Below are positions 51,861 to 61,048 of a stretch of 64,000 nucleotides of DNA, piece by piece. The stretch's first letter is position 1; each line of letters starts with the position of its first letter. The stretch is from Bradyrhizobium xenonodulans. Its GTDB lineage: Bacteria; Pseudomonadota; Alphaproteobacteria; Rhizobiales; Xanthobacteraceae. A model generated the notes under the pieces. It saw only the letters and a list, made by a program, of their open reading frames with translations. It was not told the DNA's origin and searched no databases. The stretch covers positions 5,920,501-5,984,500 of the forward strand of contig NZ_CP089391.1 of NCBI RefSeq assembly GCF_027594865.1, given 5' to 3'. Both the position numbers and the translations under genes were made by a program.

Positions 51861-52148
51861 CGATCTTTTCCCTGGGGACATGCGCTTTGCGATTGGCCGG
51901 AATCGTAGCCACGGCCTGCTCGCAGACGCAACAAAGAGGCGCGTGAGCGGCAAATGTTAGCCGCGGTCCGTGACCATCGCGCAACACTTGCCTGAAACCT
52001 GCCACCGAAGAGCCTGTTTTAAGACCATTTTTCTCCCGGCAATTGCGGCCGGGCAAGTGCATTCCTATTTCAGGGCTCCGCTGACCCGCCGCCGAGGTGG
52101 GTTCCAGCCTCCCCTCCCCAGCCTTTGCCCCTCTGACTTACGGCCATC

Positions 52149-53068
<920 letters not shown>

Positions 53069-53072
<4 letters not shown>

Positions 53073-53830
53073 ATCACCGCGCCATCCGCGCCATCTATCT
53101 GTTCGAAATGGCGCGCACCTGGCGCACGCTGCTGCAAAGCATCGTCTCGCCCGTCGTTTCGACCTCGCTCTATTTCGTGGTGTTCGGCGCCGCCATCGGC
53201 TCGCGCATCAGCCAGGTCGAGGGCGTCAGCTACGGCACCTTCATCGTGCCGGGCCTGATCATGCTCTCGGTGCTGACCCAGAGCATCGCCAACGCCTCGT
53301 TCGGCATCTACTTTCCGAAATTCACCGGCACAATCTACGAGATCCTGTCGGCGCCGATCTCCTATTTCGAGATCGTGCTCGGCTATGTCGGCGCCGCCGC
53401 GACCAAGTCGATCATTCTGGGCCTGATCATCCTCGCAACCGCGGGCCTGTTCGTGCCGCTGCACATCCACCATCCGGTCTGGATGCTGGCCTTCCTGGTG
53501 CTGACGGCGGTGACGTTCAGCCTGTTCGGCTTCATCATCGGCATCTGGGCCGACGGCTTCGAAAAGCTGCAGATGATCCCGATGCTGGTGGTGACGCCGC
53601 TGACCTTCCTCGGCGGCAGCTTCTATTCCATCGACATGCTGCCGCCGACCTGGCGCACGGTGGCGCTGCTCAATCCGGTGGTCTATCTGATCTCGGGCTT
53701 CCGCTGGAGCTTCTACGAGATTGCGGATGTCAGCATGTCCGTCAGCATCGGCATGACGCTGGCGTTCCTGGTGATCTGCCTCGCCGTGATCTGGTGGATT
53801 TTCCGCACCGGCTATCGGCTGAAGAACTGA
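53069..53830 (+). CDS. ABC-2 transporter permease (YadH-like)
   Basis: A 253-residue membrane protein with six spans of the ABC-2 type, including the conserved [27 protein letters not shown] segment before the last helices and the loop [16 protein letters not shown]. It starts within the stop of the ATPase gene, so translation is coupled. ABC-2 permeases of this group export polysaccharide or lipid-like substrates; the cargo is not evident. Confidence 0.9.
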
Positions 53831-53842
53831 CGGCCGCCCGTA

Positions 53843-53905
53843 GCCCGGATGGAGCGCAAGCGTAATCCGGGACGGTTCGGCGTCTGGACGACGCTCCATC
53901 CGGGC
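53843..53905. repeat. Inverted intergenic repeat
   Basis: Perfect 13-base arms (GCCCGGATGGAGC at 53843-53855, complement at 53893-53905) enclose 37 bases downstream of the ABC-2 permease gene. The GTAGCCCGGATGGAGC opening is a common dispersed repeat in Bradyrhizobium-type genomes. It may also act as a weak bidirectional terminator, though there is no T-tract. Confidence 0.65.
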
Positions 53906-53915
53906 GACGACGCCA

Positions 53916-54239
53916 TCACCTGTAGCAATGAAAGCGGTGATAGCCGTCATAATAGCCGCGGCAGCGGCGATAGCCACGGTGGGGAATGCCGAACACGCCC
54001 TCCACCGCGCCGACGGCCCCACCGACACCGGCGCCGACCGCGCCTCCGACGACACCGCCCACCGGACCGGCGATGCGGTTGCCTTCGTGGGCTCCCTCCT
54101 GGGCACCGCGCACGATGCCCTGGGCGTGGCCGGCGTGCGGCAGCGACAACAGCGCGAGCAGGATGGCGGCGGCTGCGAACAGCAGGCGGAGTGGCAAACC
54201 GGCCGGCAATGACGCGGCGGCGATACGGGCTTTGTTCAT
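53916..54239 (-). CDS. Exported glycine-zipper small protein
   Basis: A 107-residue exported protein. A signal peptide (about 1-40) precedes a glycine-zipper segment (GNRIAGPVGGVVGGAVGAGVGGAVGAVEGVFG) expected to insert as a hairpin in a membrane. A basic aromatic tail follows (GYRRCRGYYDGYHRFHCYR). GGGA lies six bases before the ATG at 54239. Such proteins are common small envelope proteins; the function is unknown. Confidence 0.72.
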   Translation of the reverse strand: MNKARIAAASLPAGLPLRLLFAAAAILLALLSLPHAGHAQGIVRGAQEGAHEGNRIAGPVGGVVGGAVGAGVGGAVGAVEGVFGIPHRGYRRCRGYYDGYHRFHCYR

Positions 54240-54553
54240 CTTCGGTCCCAAGGGAAGCAAAGGGCAAAAGACGGCGGACGCCGCCTGTCGAGGCTGGTTA
54301 CGATCAACGTCTGAAGCGGCCGAATGGTTGCACCTTTGTGACGAATTGTCGGCGTTGTGAACGCGCATCCGCTCGCGAAAATGTCAGCATCGCCGCTGTC
54401 AGCGCGGCACAAAGCGGCCTTGCTTACGCCGGGCGCCACGTTAACGATGGGCTCGCAGGCTGCTGGAACGAAAGCCGGATTGCAGGCATATTGCACGCCG
54501 GGGGACGGAGAGCCGCGGCGCTAGTGTGAACAGGCCCGGAGGCCAGAACTCAA
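54240..54553. other. Intergenic region upstream of L,D-transpeptidase
   Basis: These 314 bases separate the glycine-zipper and L,D-transpeptidase genes, which diverge. No frame of convincing length or composition is present. Promoters for both are expected here, but I cannot pick reliable -35/-10 elements. Confidence 0.5.
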
Positions 54554-55348
54554 ATGCGTTTCCAGATGCGTTCATTTTTTATCGTTTTCACCTCCCTGAT
54601 GCTTTTGAGCGCCGGCACCGCGCAAGCCAAGGTCGAGATCACCGTCGACAAGGACAATCAGCAGATGACCGTCGCGGTCGACGGCGTCGCGCGCTATCGC
54701 TGGCCGGTGTCGACCGGCATCCCCTCGCGCGAGACGCCGAGCGGCGCGTTCCGCACCTTCCGCATGGAAGAGGATCACTACTCCAAGGAATTCGACGACG
54801 CGCCGATGCCGCACGCGATCTTCTTCACGAAAGTTGGCCACGCCATCCACGGCACCGACTCGGTCGGCCGTCTCGGCTCGCCGGCGTCGCATGGCTGCGT
54901 GCGCCTGTCGCGCCAGAATGCCACGACGCTCTACGCGCTGGTGCAGCAGCAGGGCGTGCTCAACACCACGGTGACGCTGACCGGCTCGGCGCAGGTGGCG
55001 CTCGCCCGCAATCCGCGCGGCCGCAACAACAATGCAGTGGCCCGCGCGCCGCAGCAGCCGGCCGAAGAGCAGTACGCCACCACGGGCGATCCCGTGAACC
55101 TGACGCCGCCGCAGCAGCCCGCCCGCCCCTACATGCCGCAGGACGACAATTACATCTATCCGGCCGACGGCAGCGACACCGGCGCGCGCTATCCGGCGCC
55201 GCGTGGCACCCGCCCGCTCTATGACGCGCAGGTCCATCAGCAGCAGCCGCAACAATACTACAATCAAGGCTATGGCCAGCAGGGCACCTACTATCAGCCT
55301 CAGCCCCGGCAGGTTTACCAGCCGCGCGGCTACTACTATCAGAACTGA
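54554..55348 (+). CDS. Exported L,D-transpeptidase (YkuD)
   Basis: A 264-residue exported protein: signal peptide (1-25, ending GTAQAK), then a YkuD domain with the catalytic GHAIHGTDSVGRLGSPASHGCVRLS, where His113 and Cys115 form the active site. The C-terminal 100 residues are Gln/Pro/Tyr-rich and probably unstructured. It cross-links peptidoglycan or attaches proteins to it, in the periplasm. Its upstream neighbour, the glycine-zipper protein, is divergent. Confidence 0.9.
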   Translation: MRFQMRSFFIVFTSLMLLSAGTAQAKVEITVDKDNQQMTVAVDGVARYRWPVSTGIPSRETPSGAFRTFRMEEDHYSKEFDDAPMPHAIFFTKVGHAIHGTDSVGRLGSPASHGCVRLSRQNATTLYALVQQQGVLNTTVTLTGSAQVALARNPRGRNNNAVARAPQQPAEEQYATTGDPVNLTPPQQPARPYMPQDDNYIYPADGSDTGARYPAPRGTRPLYDAQVHQQQPQQYYNQGYGQQGTYYQPQPRQVYQPRGYYYQN

Positions 55349-55420
55349 CGCGGCCGTCCGCGGCCGCCGTCAACCGTCGTCGCCGGCCAGCATGAACAAC
55401 AGATTTCCCTTCGAGGCGCC

Positions 55421-56404
55421 ATGCCATCACGTGCCGCGGCCATTCTGACCGTGCTCTCGACTCTGATAGCGGGACAGGCCATGGGGTTCGACCTCGAGGC
55501 GCATCGCGGCGGCCGGGCGCTATTGCCGGAAAACACCCTGCCGGCCTTCGCCAACGCGCTGTCGATGGGCGTGGACACGCTAGAACTGGACGTCGGCGTC
55601 ACCGCCGATGGCGAGGTCATCGTCTCGCATGAGCGCGGGCTCAATCCCGATCTGGCGCGGGATGCGAGCGGCGCCTATGTGGCCCCGCCTGGCACGCCGT
55701 TCGTCAAACTGCGGCTCGACGCGGTCAGGGCCTATGACGTCGGCCAGATCCGACCTGACAGCACCTACGCCAAGCAATTCCCCGATCAACGCGCCGTGCC
55801 GGGGACACGCATTCCCACGCTGGGCGAACTCTTCGCGCTGGTGCGCAAGTCCGGCAATACGCGCGTGCGCTTCAACATCGAGACCAAGATCGATCCGAAC
55901 CGTCCGGACGAGACGCTTGATCCGCAGGGCTTCGTCACCAAGCTGCTGGGGCTGATCGAGGCCGAGGGATTTTCCGACCGCGTCATGATCCAGTCGTTCG
56001 ACTGGCGGACCCTGAAGCTCGTCCAGCAGCAGGCACCGAAGATGCCGACGGTGTATCTGACGCTGCAGCGCGGCTCGAGCCCAACGGTAGCGCTCGACAA
56101 GACCACCAACTGGACGGCGGGATTCAATCCTGCCGATCACGGCGGCTCGCTGCCGCGGACGATCAAGGCCGCGGGCGGTGCGATCTGGTCGCCCTATTTC
56201 GGCGACGTGACTGCGGCGCTGATCGCCGAAGCTCATACCGTCGGATTGCGCGTCGTGGTGTGGACCGTCAACAAGCGTGAGGACATGGCGCGCATGATCG
56301 AGCTCGGCGTCGACGGCATCATCTCGGACAGGCCGGATTTGCTGCGGCAGGTCGCGGGCGAGAAGGGCATTGCATTGCCGGCGGGAACGCCGGTGGAGCC
56401 GTAG
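55421..56404 (+). CDS. Exported glycerophosphodiester phosphodiesterase
   Basis: A 327-residue protein with a signal peptide (1-22, LIAGQAMGF). The GDPD fold is marked by EAHRGGRALLPENTLPAF and LELDVGVTADGEVIVSHERGLNPD, which carry the catalytic histidines and metal-binding acids. The IETKID and WTVNKREDMARMIELGVDGIISDRPD segments complete the barrel. It would release glycerol-3-phosphate from periplasmic glycerophosphodiesters for phosphate scavenging. It stands 72 bases after the L,D-transpeptidase gene on the same strand. Confidence 0.9.
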   Translation: MPSRAAAILTVLSTLIAGQAMGFDLEAHRGGRALLPENTLPAFANALSMGVDTLELDVGVTADGEVIVSHERGLNPDLARDASGAYVAPPGTPFVKLRLDAVRAYDVGQIRPDSTYAKQFPDQRAVPGTRIPTLGELFALVRKSGNTRVRFNIETKIDPNRPDETLDPQGFVTKLLGLIEAEGFSDRVMIQSFDWRTLKLVQQQAPKMPTVYLTLQRGSSPTVALDKTTNWTAGFNPADHGGSLPRTIKAAGGAIWSPYFGDVTAALIAEAHTVGLRVVVWTVNKREDMARMIELGVDGIISDRPDLLRQVAGEKGIALPAGTPVEP

Positions 56405-56435
56405 GTCTCGTGTCCCGGACGCAGTGCCGCGTCGC

Positions 56436-58715
56436 CTACTCCCCGTCCCTCAAGCGCCGGTACAGCGCGCCCAGGATGTTGGAATAGTCGTCGGTCCAGA
56501 CACGCACCCTGTCGTCGGCTTCGGTCTGCTCCCATGATTTGGAGGAGGCGAGCCGGCCGATATCGGCGTCCTCGCGCGCGGAGATGACGACGTCGGTCGA
56601 GAAGATGTAATCGCCGTCGCGCCCGGAATCCTCGTTGAAGACCCAGCTCTTCAGATCGTTGGCGTCGGCGATGCCGACCACGACCGTCTCGAGATCGAGG
56701 TGCCGGTTGGAGACGTGCATCACCACGGCGCCGTGCGGGGCGAGCTTGTCCTTGTAGATATTCATCGCTTCTTCCGTCGCAAGATGGATCGGGATCGCAT
56801 CGGACGAATAGGCATCGACGATGATGAGATCATAGGCGCCGTCCGGCTCCTTCGCGAAGGTGAGGCGCGCATCGCCGATCACCGGCTTCAGGCCCGGCAT
56901 GCAGCTCGAGATGTAGCGGAAATTCTTCGGGTCGCTTGCGGCATCGACCATGGACTGGTCGATCTCGAAAAATTTCCAATCCTCGCCCGGTTCGGCGGCG
57001 CAAGTGAGCGTGCCGGAGCCGACGCCGATCGCGGCGACCTTCAGCGGCGCGCCCTTGCGCTCGCGGATCGCGGTGACGGCCTGACCGATGCCGCCGTCCT
57101 TGTGGTAATAGGTGATCGGCTCGGGGCGGCCGGTCACCGGCGTGCCGTCATTGTTGCGGAAGCGTTCGGCGCCGTGGATCGTGGTGCCGTGCATCAGCAC
57201 GTGGAAATAGCCGCCGGGCGTCACCACGATCTTGTGCACGCCGAAGAAGCTGCGCACCGTCGTGACGCGGCCTTCGTCCGCCGGATAAATCCTCGCCAGC
57301 GCCAGCGCGAGCACGACGGTGGCAAAGATCTTCCAGCGGCCGGCATTGAGCGCGAGCGCCAGCAGCGCTGCGAACACACCGACGGCGCCGGCGACCCAGA
57401 CGCGGTGATCCTCGAACCAGGTCGAGAGATTGCCGGTCGTCCAGGACGGCGCAACGAGCGCCACCGCGAACGCGGCGAGCGCCAGCCAGTACCATTTGAG
57501 GACACCGGCGAAACGTTCGCTGGCCGACGGGCGGCACAGCGCGGCGAGCGCAATCAGGATCGGATATTCGGCGATCCACGAGAATGTAAAGGGTGCGACG
57601 AGGCCGGCGAAGAGCCCGCCGACCATGCCGCCGAACGACAGCGCGACATAGAAGCCGGTGAGATATTTTGCGGCCGGCCGGGTCCGCGCCAGCTCGCCAT
57701 GGCAGGCCATGGCGATGACGAAGAAGCACAATTGGTGGCCGCCGAGGGTCAGCAGCAGATTCTGCTCGCCGCCGAACGCCAGCAGGAAGATCACGCCCGC
57801 GATCGCAACCGGCTGCAGCATCAGCATCCATTTGTGCGGCAACAGCGGCCGCGACTGGAACACCACCACCCAGGTCAACAGATAGAGCGACAGCGGCAGC
57901 ACCCAGAGCAGCGGCGCCGCCGCGACGTCGGTCGAGATATGCGCGGTGACGGCGATGAGCAGGCCCGACGGCACCGCGGCGAGGAAGATCCAGCGCAGTC
58001 GCGTCACCATGCCAGGCGCGGGCGCATTGACGTGCTCGGTTTGCGCGTCGACCATTGCGAGCTTCGGTGATCGCAGCAGCAGCACGCCGCACGCGGCAAT
58101 CAGGACGATCAGCAGGCCATAGCCACCGGTCCAGAACCGGTTCTGCGTGTGCAGCGTAAATATCGGCTCCAGCAGGAACGGATAGGACAACAGCGCGAGG
58201 AAGCTGCCGATGTTGGAGGAGGCATAGAGAAAGTAGGGATCATGCCCGGCAGGATGGCCGGTGCGGACGAACCAGGCCTGCAGCAGAGGATTGTTGGCGG
58301 CGAGCGCGAAGAACGGCAGGCCGATCGAGACTACGAACAGGCCGAGCAGCCAGAATGCATAGCCTGACGCCGGCGGCTCGCCATAGGCGGTGGCGATGCC
58401 GAGCGGCAGCGTGGCGAAGGCCAGCACCAGCAACACGAGATGCACCGCCACCGGAACGATGCGGTTCCGGACTTGCATCAACAGATGCGCATAGGCATAG
58501 CCCGCCAGCAGCAGCGACTGGAAGAACACCATCGCCACCGACCACACCGCCGGCGAGCCGCCGAGCCGCGGCAGCACCATCTTCGTGAACAGCGGCTGCA
58601 CCGAGAACAGCAAGAGCGCGCTGACGAAGATCGCAGCGGTGTAGACCGTCAGCAGCAGCCGGTTGCGCGATGAGGACGGCTGCTCCGTGGCGGCGGGTTG
58701 CACGATCGAATCCAT
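56436..58715 (-). CDS. Fused membrane protein / spermidine synthase-like protein
   Basis: A 759-residue protein. The first 500 residues contain about twelve membrane spans; the C-terminal 250 form a spermidine-synthase-like methyltransferase fold, with AAIGVGSGTLTCAAEPGEDWKFFEIDQ (S-adenosyl group binding), VIGDARLTFAKEPDGAYDLIIVDAYSSDAIP and SNRHLDLETVV. Such integral-membrane spermidine synthase-like fusions are common but their product is often unknown. The ATG at 58715 has GGAG five bases upstream; it converges on the GDPD gene. Confidence 0.87.
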   Translation of the reverse strand: MDSIVQPAATEQPSSSRNRLLLTVYTAAIFVSALLLFSVQPLFTKMVLPRLGGSPAVWSVAMVFFQSLLLAGYAYAHLLMQVRNRIVPVAVHLVLLVLAFATLPLGIATAYGEPPASGYAFWLLGLFVVSIGLPFFALAANNPLLQAWFVRTGHPAGHDPYFLYASSNIGSFLALLSYPFLLEPIFTLHTQNRFWTGGYGLLIVLIAACGVLLLRSPKLAMVDAQTEHVNAPAPGMVTRLRWIFLAAVPSGLLIAVTAHISTDVAAAPLLWVLPLSLYLLTWVVVFQSRPLLPHKWMLMLQPVAIAGVIFLLAFGGEQNLLLTLGGHQLCFFVIAMACHGELARTRPAAKYLTGFYVALSFGGMVGGLFAGLVAPFTFSWIAEYPILIALAALCRPSASERFAGVLKWYWLALAAFAVALVAPSWTTGNLSTWFEDHRVWVAGAVGVFAALLALALNAGRWKIFATVVLALALARIYPADEGRVTTVRSFFGVHKIVVTPGGYFHVLMHGTTIHGAERFRNNDGTPVTGRPEPITYYHKDGGIGQAVTAIRERKGAPLKVAAIGVGSGTLTCAAEPGEDWKFFEIDQSMVDAASDPKNFRYISSCMPGLKPVIGDARLTFAKEPDGAYDLIIVDAYSSDAIPIHLATEEAMNIYKDKLAPHGAVVMHVSNRHLDLETVVVGIADANDLKSWVFNEDSGRDGDYIFSTDVVISAREDADIGRLASSKSWEQTEADDRVRVWTDDYSNILGALYRRLRDGE

Positions 58716-58833
58716 GGAAGCTCCGGCACACAATCCTCCGGCGGGCGCCGGACGCGCGCAATGGAGCACACGGCGCCTGAACGGGCAATAAAGGGTCTCG
58801 TGATGTTGCGGCGAGAAATGCCTGATATACAGA

Positions 58834-58876
58834 TGTCATTCCGGGGGCCGGCCCTTCGGACCATCCCGGAATGACA
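58834..58876. repeat. Short inverted repeat
   Basis: Perfect 12-base arms (TGTCATTCCGGG at 58834-58845 and its complement at 58865-58876) flank a 19-base centre, 22 bases before the start of the oxidoreductase gene. It belongs to the same class of dispersed palindromes as the others in the window. Confidence 0.55.
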
Positions 58877-58898
58877 GTGGAACATTTTTGAATCCTGC

Positions 58899-60509
58899 AT
58901 GAGCGAAACAGACGTCGTCATCATCGGTGCTGGCCATAACGGCCTCACCTGCGCGGCCTATCTCGCCATGGCCGGCCTGCGCGTGCGCGTGGTCGAGCGC
59001 CGCAAGGTGGTCGGCGGCGCCGCGGTCACGGAGGAGTTTCATCCGGGCTTCCGCAATTCGGTCGCGGCCTACACCGTGAGCCTGCTCAATCCGCAGGTGG
59101 TCCGCGACTTAGGGCTCGCCGAGCACGGCCTGCAAATCGTCGAACGGCGCGCGCAGAATTTCCTGCCCGCGCCGGATGGCAGCTATCTCCTCACCGGCGA
59201 GGGGCGAACGAAGGACTCCGTCGCACGGCTGAGCACGCATGACGCAAACGCGCTCGACGGTTTCTCGCGCGAGCTGGAAGACATCGCCGACGTGCTCAGG
59301 CAATTCGTGCTGCGCGCGCCGCCAAACCTGCTGGCCGGCATCGGCACGGCAGCAATCCGCGAGGCCGTGAACGCGCTCCAGAGCGCCAACATCCTGCGCG
59401 GATTGACGCTGGAGCAAAGCCGCAGCCTGCTCGACCTCTTCACCCGCTCCGCCGGCGAGATGCTCGACGAGCGTTTCGAGCATGACCTCGTCAAGGCGCT
59501 GTTCGGCTTCGATGCCATCGTCGGCAACTACGCCAGCCCTTATGCGGCGGGCTCGGCCTATGTGATGCTGCATCACGCCTTCGGCGAGGTGAACGGCAAG
59601 AAGGGCGTCTGGGGTCACGCCATCGGCGGCATGGGCGCGATCACGCAGGCGATGGCGCGCGCCGCGCGCGACCGCGGCGTTGCAATCGACACGGATGCGG
59701 GCGTGCGCGAGGTGATCGTCGAGCGCGACCGCGCGGTCGGCGTGATTCTGGAGAACGGCGAGACCATTCGCGCGAAGTATGTCGCGGCCAATGCGAACCC
59801 GAAACTGCTCTATACGCGGCTGATCGCAGCCGACGCCCTGCCCCAGGATTTTCTGGCCCGCATCCGGCACTGGAAGAACGGCTCCGGCACCTTCCGCATG
59901 AACGTGGCGCTGGACCGCCTGCCTTCCTTCACGGCACTGCCGGGCGACGGCGATCATCTCTCCTCCGGCATCATCCTGGCACCGAGCCTTCCCTACATGG
60001 ACCGCGCCTATCTCGACGCGCGCGCGCACGGCTGGAGCCGGGAGCCCGTCGTCGAGATGCTGATCCCCTCGACGCTCGACGACACGCTGGCGCCCGCTGG
60101 CAAACACGTCGCGAGCCTGTTCTGCCAGCACGTCGCGCCGGAGCTGCCCGACGGCAAGTCCTGGGACGACCATCGTGACGCGGTCGCCGATCTCATGATC
60201 GCGACGGTGGACACATACGCGCCGGGCTTTGCGGCCAGCGTGCTCGGCCGCCAGGTCCTGTCCCCGCTCGATCTCGAGCGGCAGTTCGGGCTGTTGGGCG
60301 GCGACATCTTCCACGGCGCATTGACGCTGAACCAGCTGTTCTCGGCCCGGCCGATGCTGGGCCACGCCGATTACCGCGGGCCGCTGAAGGGCCTCTATCA
60401 CTGCGGCTCCGGCGCCCACCCCGGCGGCGGCGTTACCGGCGCCCCCGGCCACAACGCGGCACAGGCGATCCTGCGGGATCACAGGTCGCTGTTCGGAAGC
60501 CGTGGATAG
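58899..60509 (+). CDS. Phytoene dehydrogenase-type NAD(P)/FAD oxidoreductase
   Basis: A 536-residue flavoprotein with the FAD-binding VVIIGAGHNGLTCAAYLAMAGLRVRVVERRKVVGGAAVTEEFHPGF at the N-terminus and the closing GSGAHPGGGVTGAPGHNAAQAIL. It resembles the phytoene dehydrogenase/PYROXD2-like group rather than classical carotenoid desaturases, and no carotenoid genes are nearby, so its substrate is unknown. The IS1-family element inserts 48 bases downstream of its stop and does not disrupt it. Confidence 0.87.
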   Translation: MSETDVVIIGAGHNGLTCAAYLAMAGLRVRVVERRKVVGGAAVTEEFHPGFRNSVAAYTVSLLNPQVVRDLGLAEHGLQIVERRAQNFLPAPDGSYLLTGEGRTKDSVARLSTHDANALDGFSRELEDIADVLRQFVLRAPPNLLAGIGTAAIREAVNALQSANILRGLTLEQSRSLLDLFTRSAGEMLDERFEHDLVKALFGFDAIVGNYASPYAAGSAYVMLHHAFGEVNGKKGVWGHAIGGMGAITQAMARAARDRGVAIDTDAGVREVIVERDRAVGVILENGETIRAKYVAANANPKLLYTRLIAADALPQDFLARIRHWKNGSGTFRMNVALDRLPSFTALPGDGDHLSSGIILAPSLPYMDRAYLDARAHGWSREPVVEMLIPSTLDDTLAPAGKHVASLFCQHVAPELPDGKSWDDHRDAVADLMIATVDTYAPGFAASVLGRQVLSPLDLERQFGLLGGDIFHGALTLNQLFSARPMLGHADYRGPLKGLYHCGSGAHPGGGVTGAPGHNAAQAILRDHRSLFGSRG

Positions 60510-60549
60510 GTCTGTGGAGGAGCTGTGGACAGGCTGTCGAGAAGCCTGT

Positions 60550-60557
60550 GCCAAAGC
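60550..60557 (+). repeat. Target-site duplication, left copy
   Basis: GCCAAAGC directly abuts the left inverted end of the IS1-family element. The same eight bases follow the right end at 63304-63311. Eight- or nine-base duplications are standard for IS1-family transposition. Confidence 0.9.
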
Positions 60558-60578
60558 GGTAGTGTCTCAGTTTGAAAT
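60558..60578 (+). repeat. Left terminal inverted repeat of IS1-family element
   Basis: The 21 bases starting GGTAGTGTCTCAGTTTG are the exact reverse complement of 63283-63303. The GGT terminus is typical of IS1. Confidence 0.92.
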
Positions 60579-60621
60579 TTAGCTCTCTGGACGAGGGTCG
60601 CGCTTGGCTAGTTTCCATGCT

Positions 60622-60639
60622 ATGCTTTGCGCTAAGCAT
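60622..60639. promoter_or_regulatory. Palindrome upstream of passenger operon (copy 1)
   Basis: ATGCTTTGCGCTAAGCAT: 6-base arms with a 6-base centre, nine bases before the 52-residue ORF. A near-identical copy lies before the transposase gene at 62375-62392 (16 of 18 bases equal). Probably an operator shared by both transcription units of the element. Confidence 0.6.
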
Positions 60640-60648
60640 GGATAGAAA

Positions 60649-60807
60649 ATGAAGATCACCGTTCATATTCCAGACGACATCGTTGCTGAGGTCAAAGACC
60701 AGCTTCCGCCCCCGGAAATGGGAGTGCTCGAAGCTATCGCGCTGGACGCCATTCTCGGCTTCATTGATCGTCTAAAATCTCCTCCATCGGGAGGTACTGA
60801 TGCCTAG
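60649..60807 (+). CDS. Small ribbon-helix-helix-like protein of the IS element
   Basis: A 52-residue protein beginning MKITVHIPDDIVAEVKDQL and continuing PPEMGVLEAIALDAILGFIDRLK. The leading beta-strand with alternating hydrophobics followed by a helix is the pattern of ribbon-helix-helix DNA-binding or antitoxin proteins, but the resemblance is weak. It could bind the adjacent palindromes as a repressor. It overlaps the next small gene by eight bases, so the two are translationally coupled. Confidence 0.55.
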   Translation: MKITVHIPDDIVAEVKDQLPPPEMGVLEAIALDAILGFIDRLKSPPSGGTDA

Positions 60808-61048
60808 AGGCCCTAAAGGCGAAAAGCGTCCCGCCGACGCTATCGGCAACGCCATCATGATCGCCAAGATCGCCACCGGCGAGATTGAGGACATGACCAC
60901 GGATGACGGTAAGAGCGCCGCTGCCGTGGCGCTGGGGCGAATGGGCGGCAAGGTCAGGGCGGAAACGCTAACGCCTAAGCGACGCGTCGAGATCGCCAAG
61001 AAGGCGGCTAAGACACGATGGCGGAAAAAAGATCGGGCTGACGTTTAG
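60800..61048 (+). CDS. Small basic protein of the IS element
   Basis: An 82-residue, Lys/Arg-rich protein. It starts MPRGPKGEKRPADAIGNAIMIAKIATGEIED and ends with a GGKVRAETLTPKRRVEIAKKAAKTRW module, a motif seen in many small, possibly nucleic-acid-binding bacterial proteins. It overlaps the upstream small gene by eight bases and its 3' end overlaps the convergent AAA ATPase gene by 41 bases. Function unknown. Confidence 0.6.
   Translation: MPRGPKGEKRPADAIGNAIMIAKIATGEIEDMTTDDGKSAAAVALGRMGGKVRAETLTPKRRVEIAKKAAKTRWRKKDRADV

Noticed and set aside
60510..60549. GTGGATA/GTGGACA-like words as DnaA boxes
   Set aside because: They do not match the TTATCCACA consensus well enough, and no dnaA or AT-rich unwinding region is nearby.
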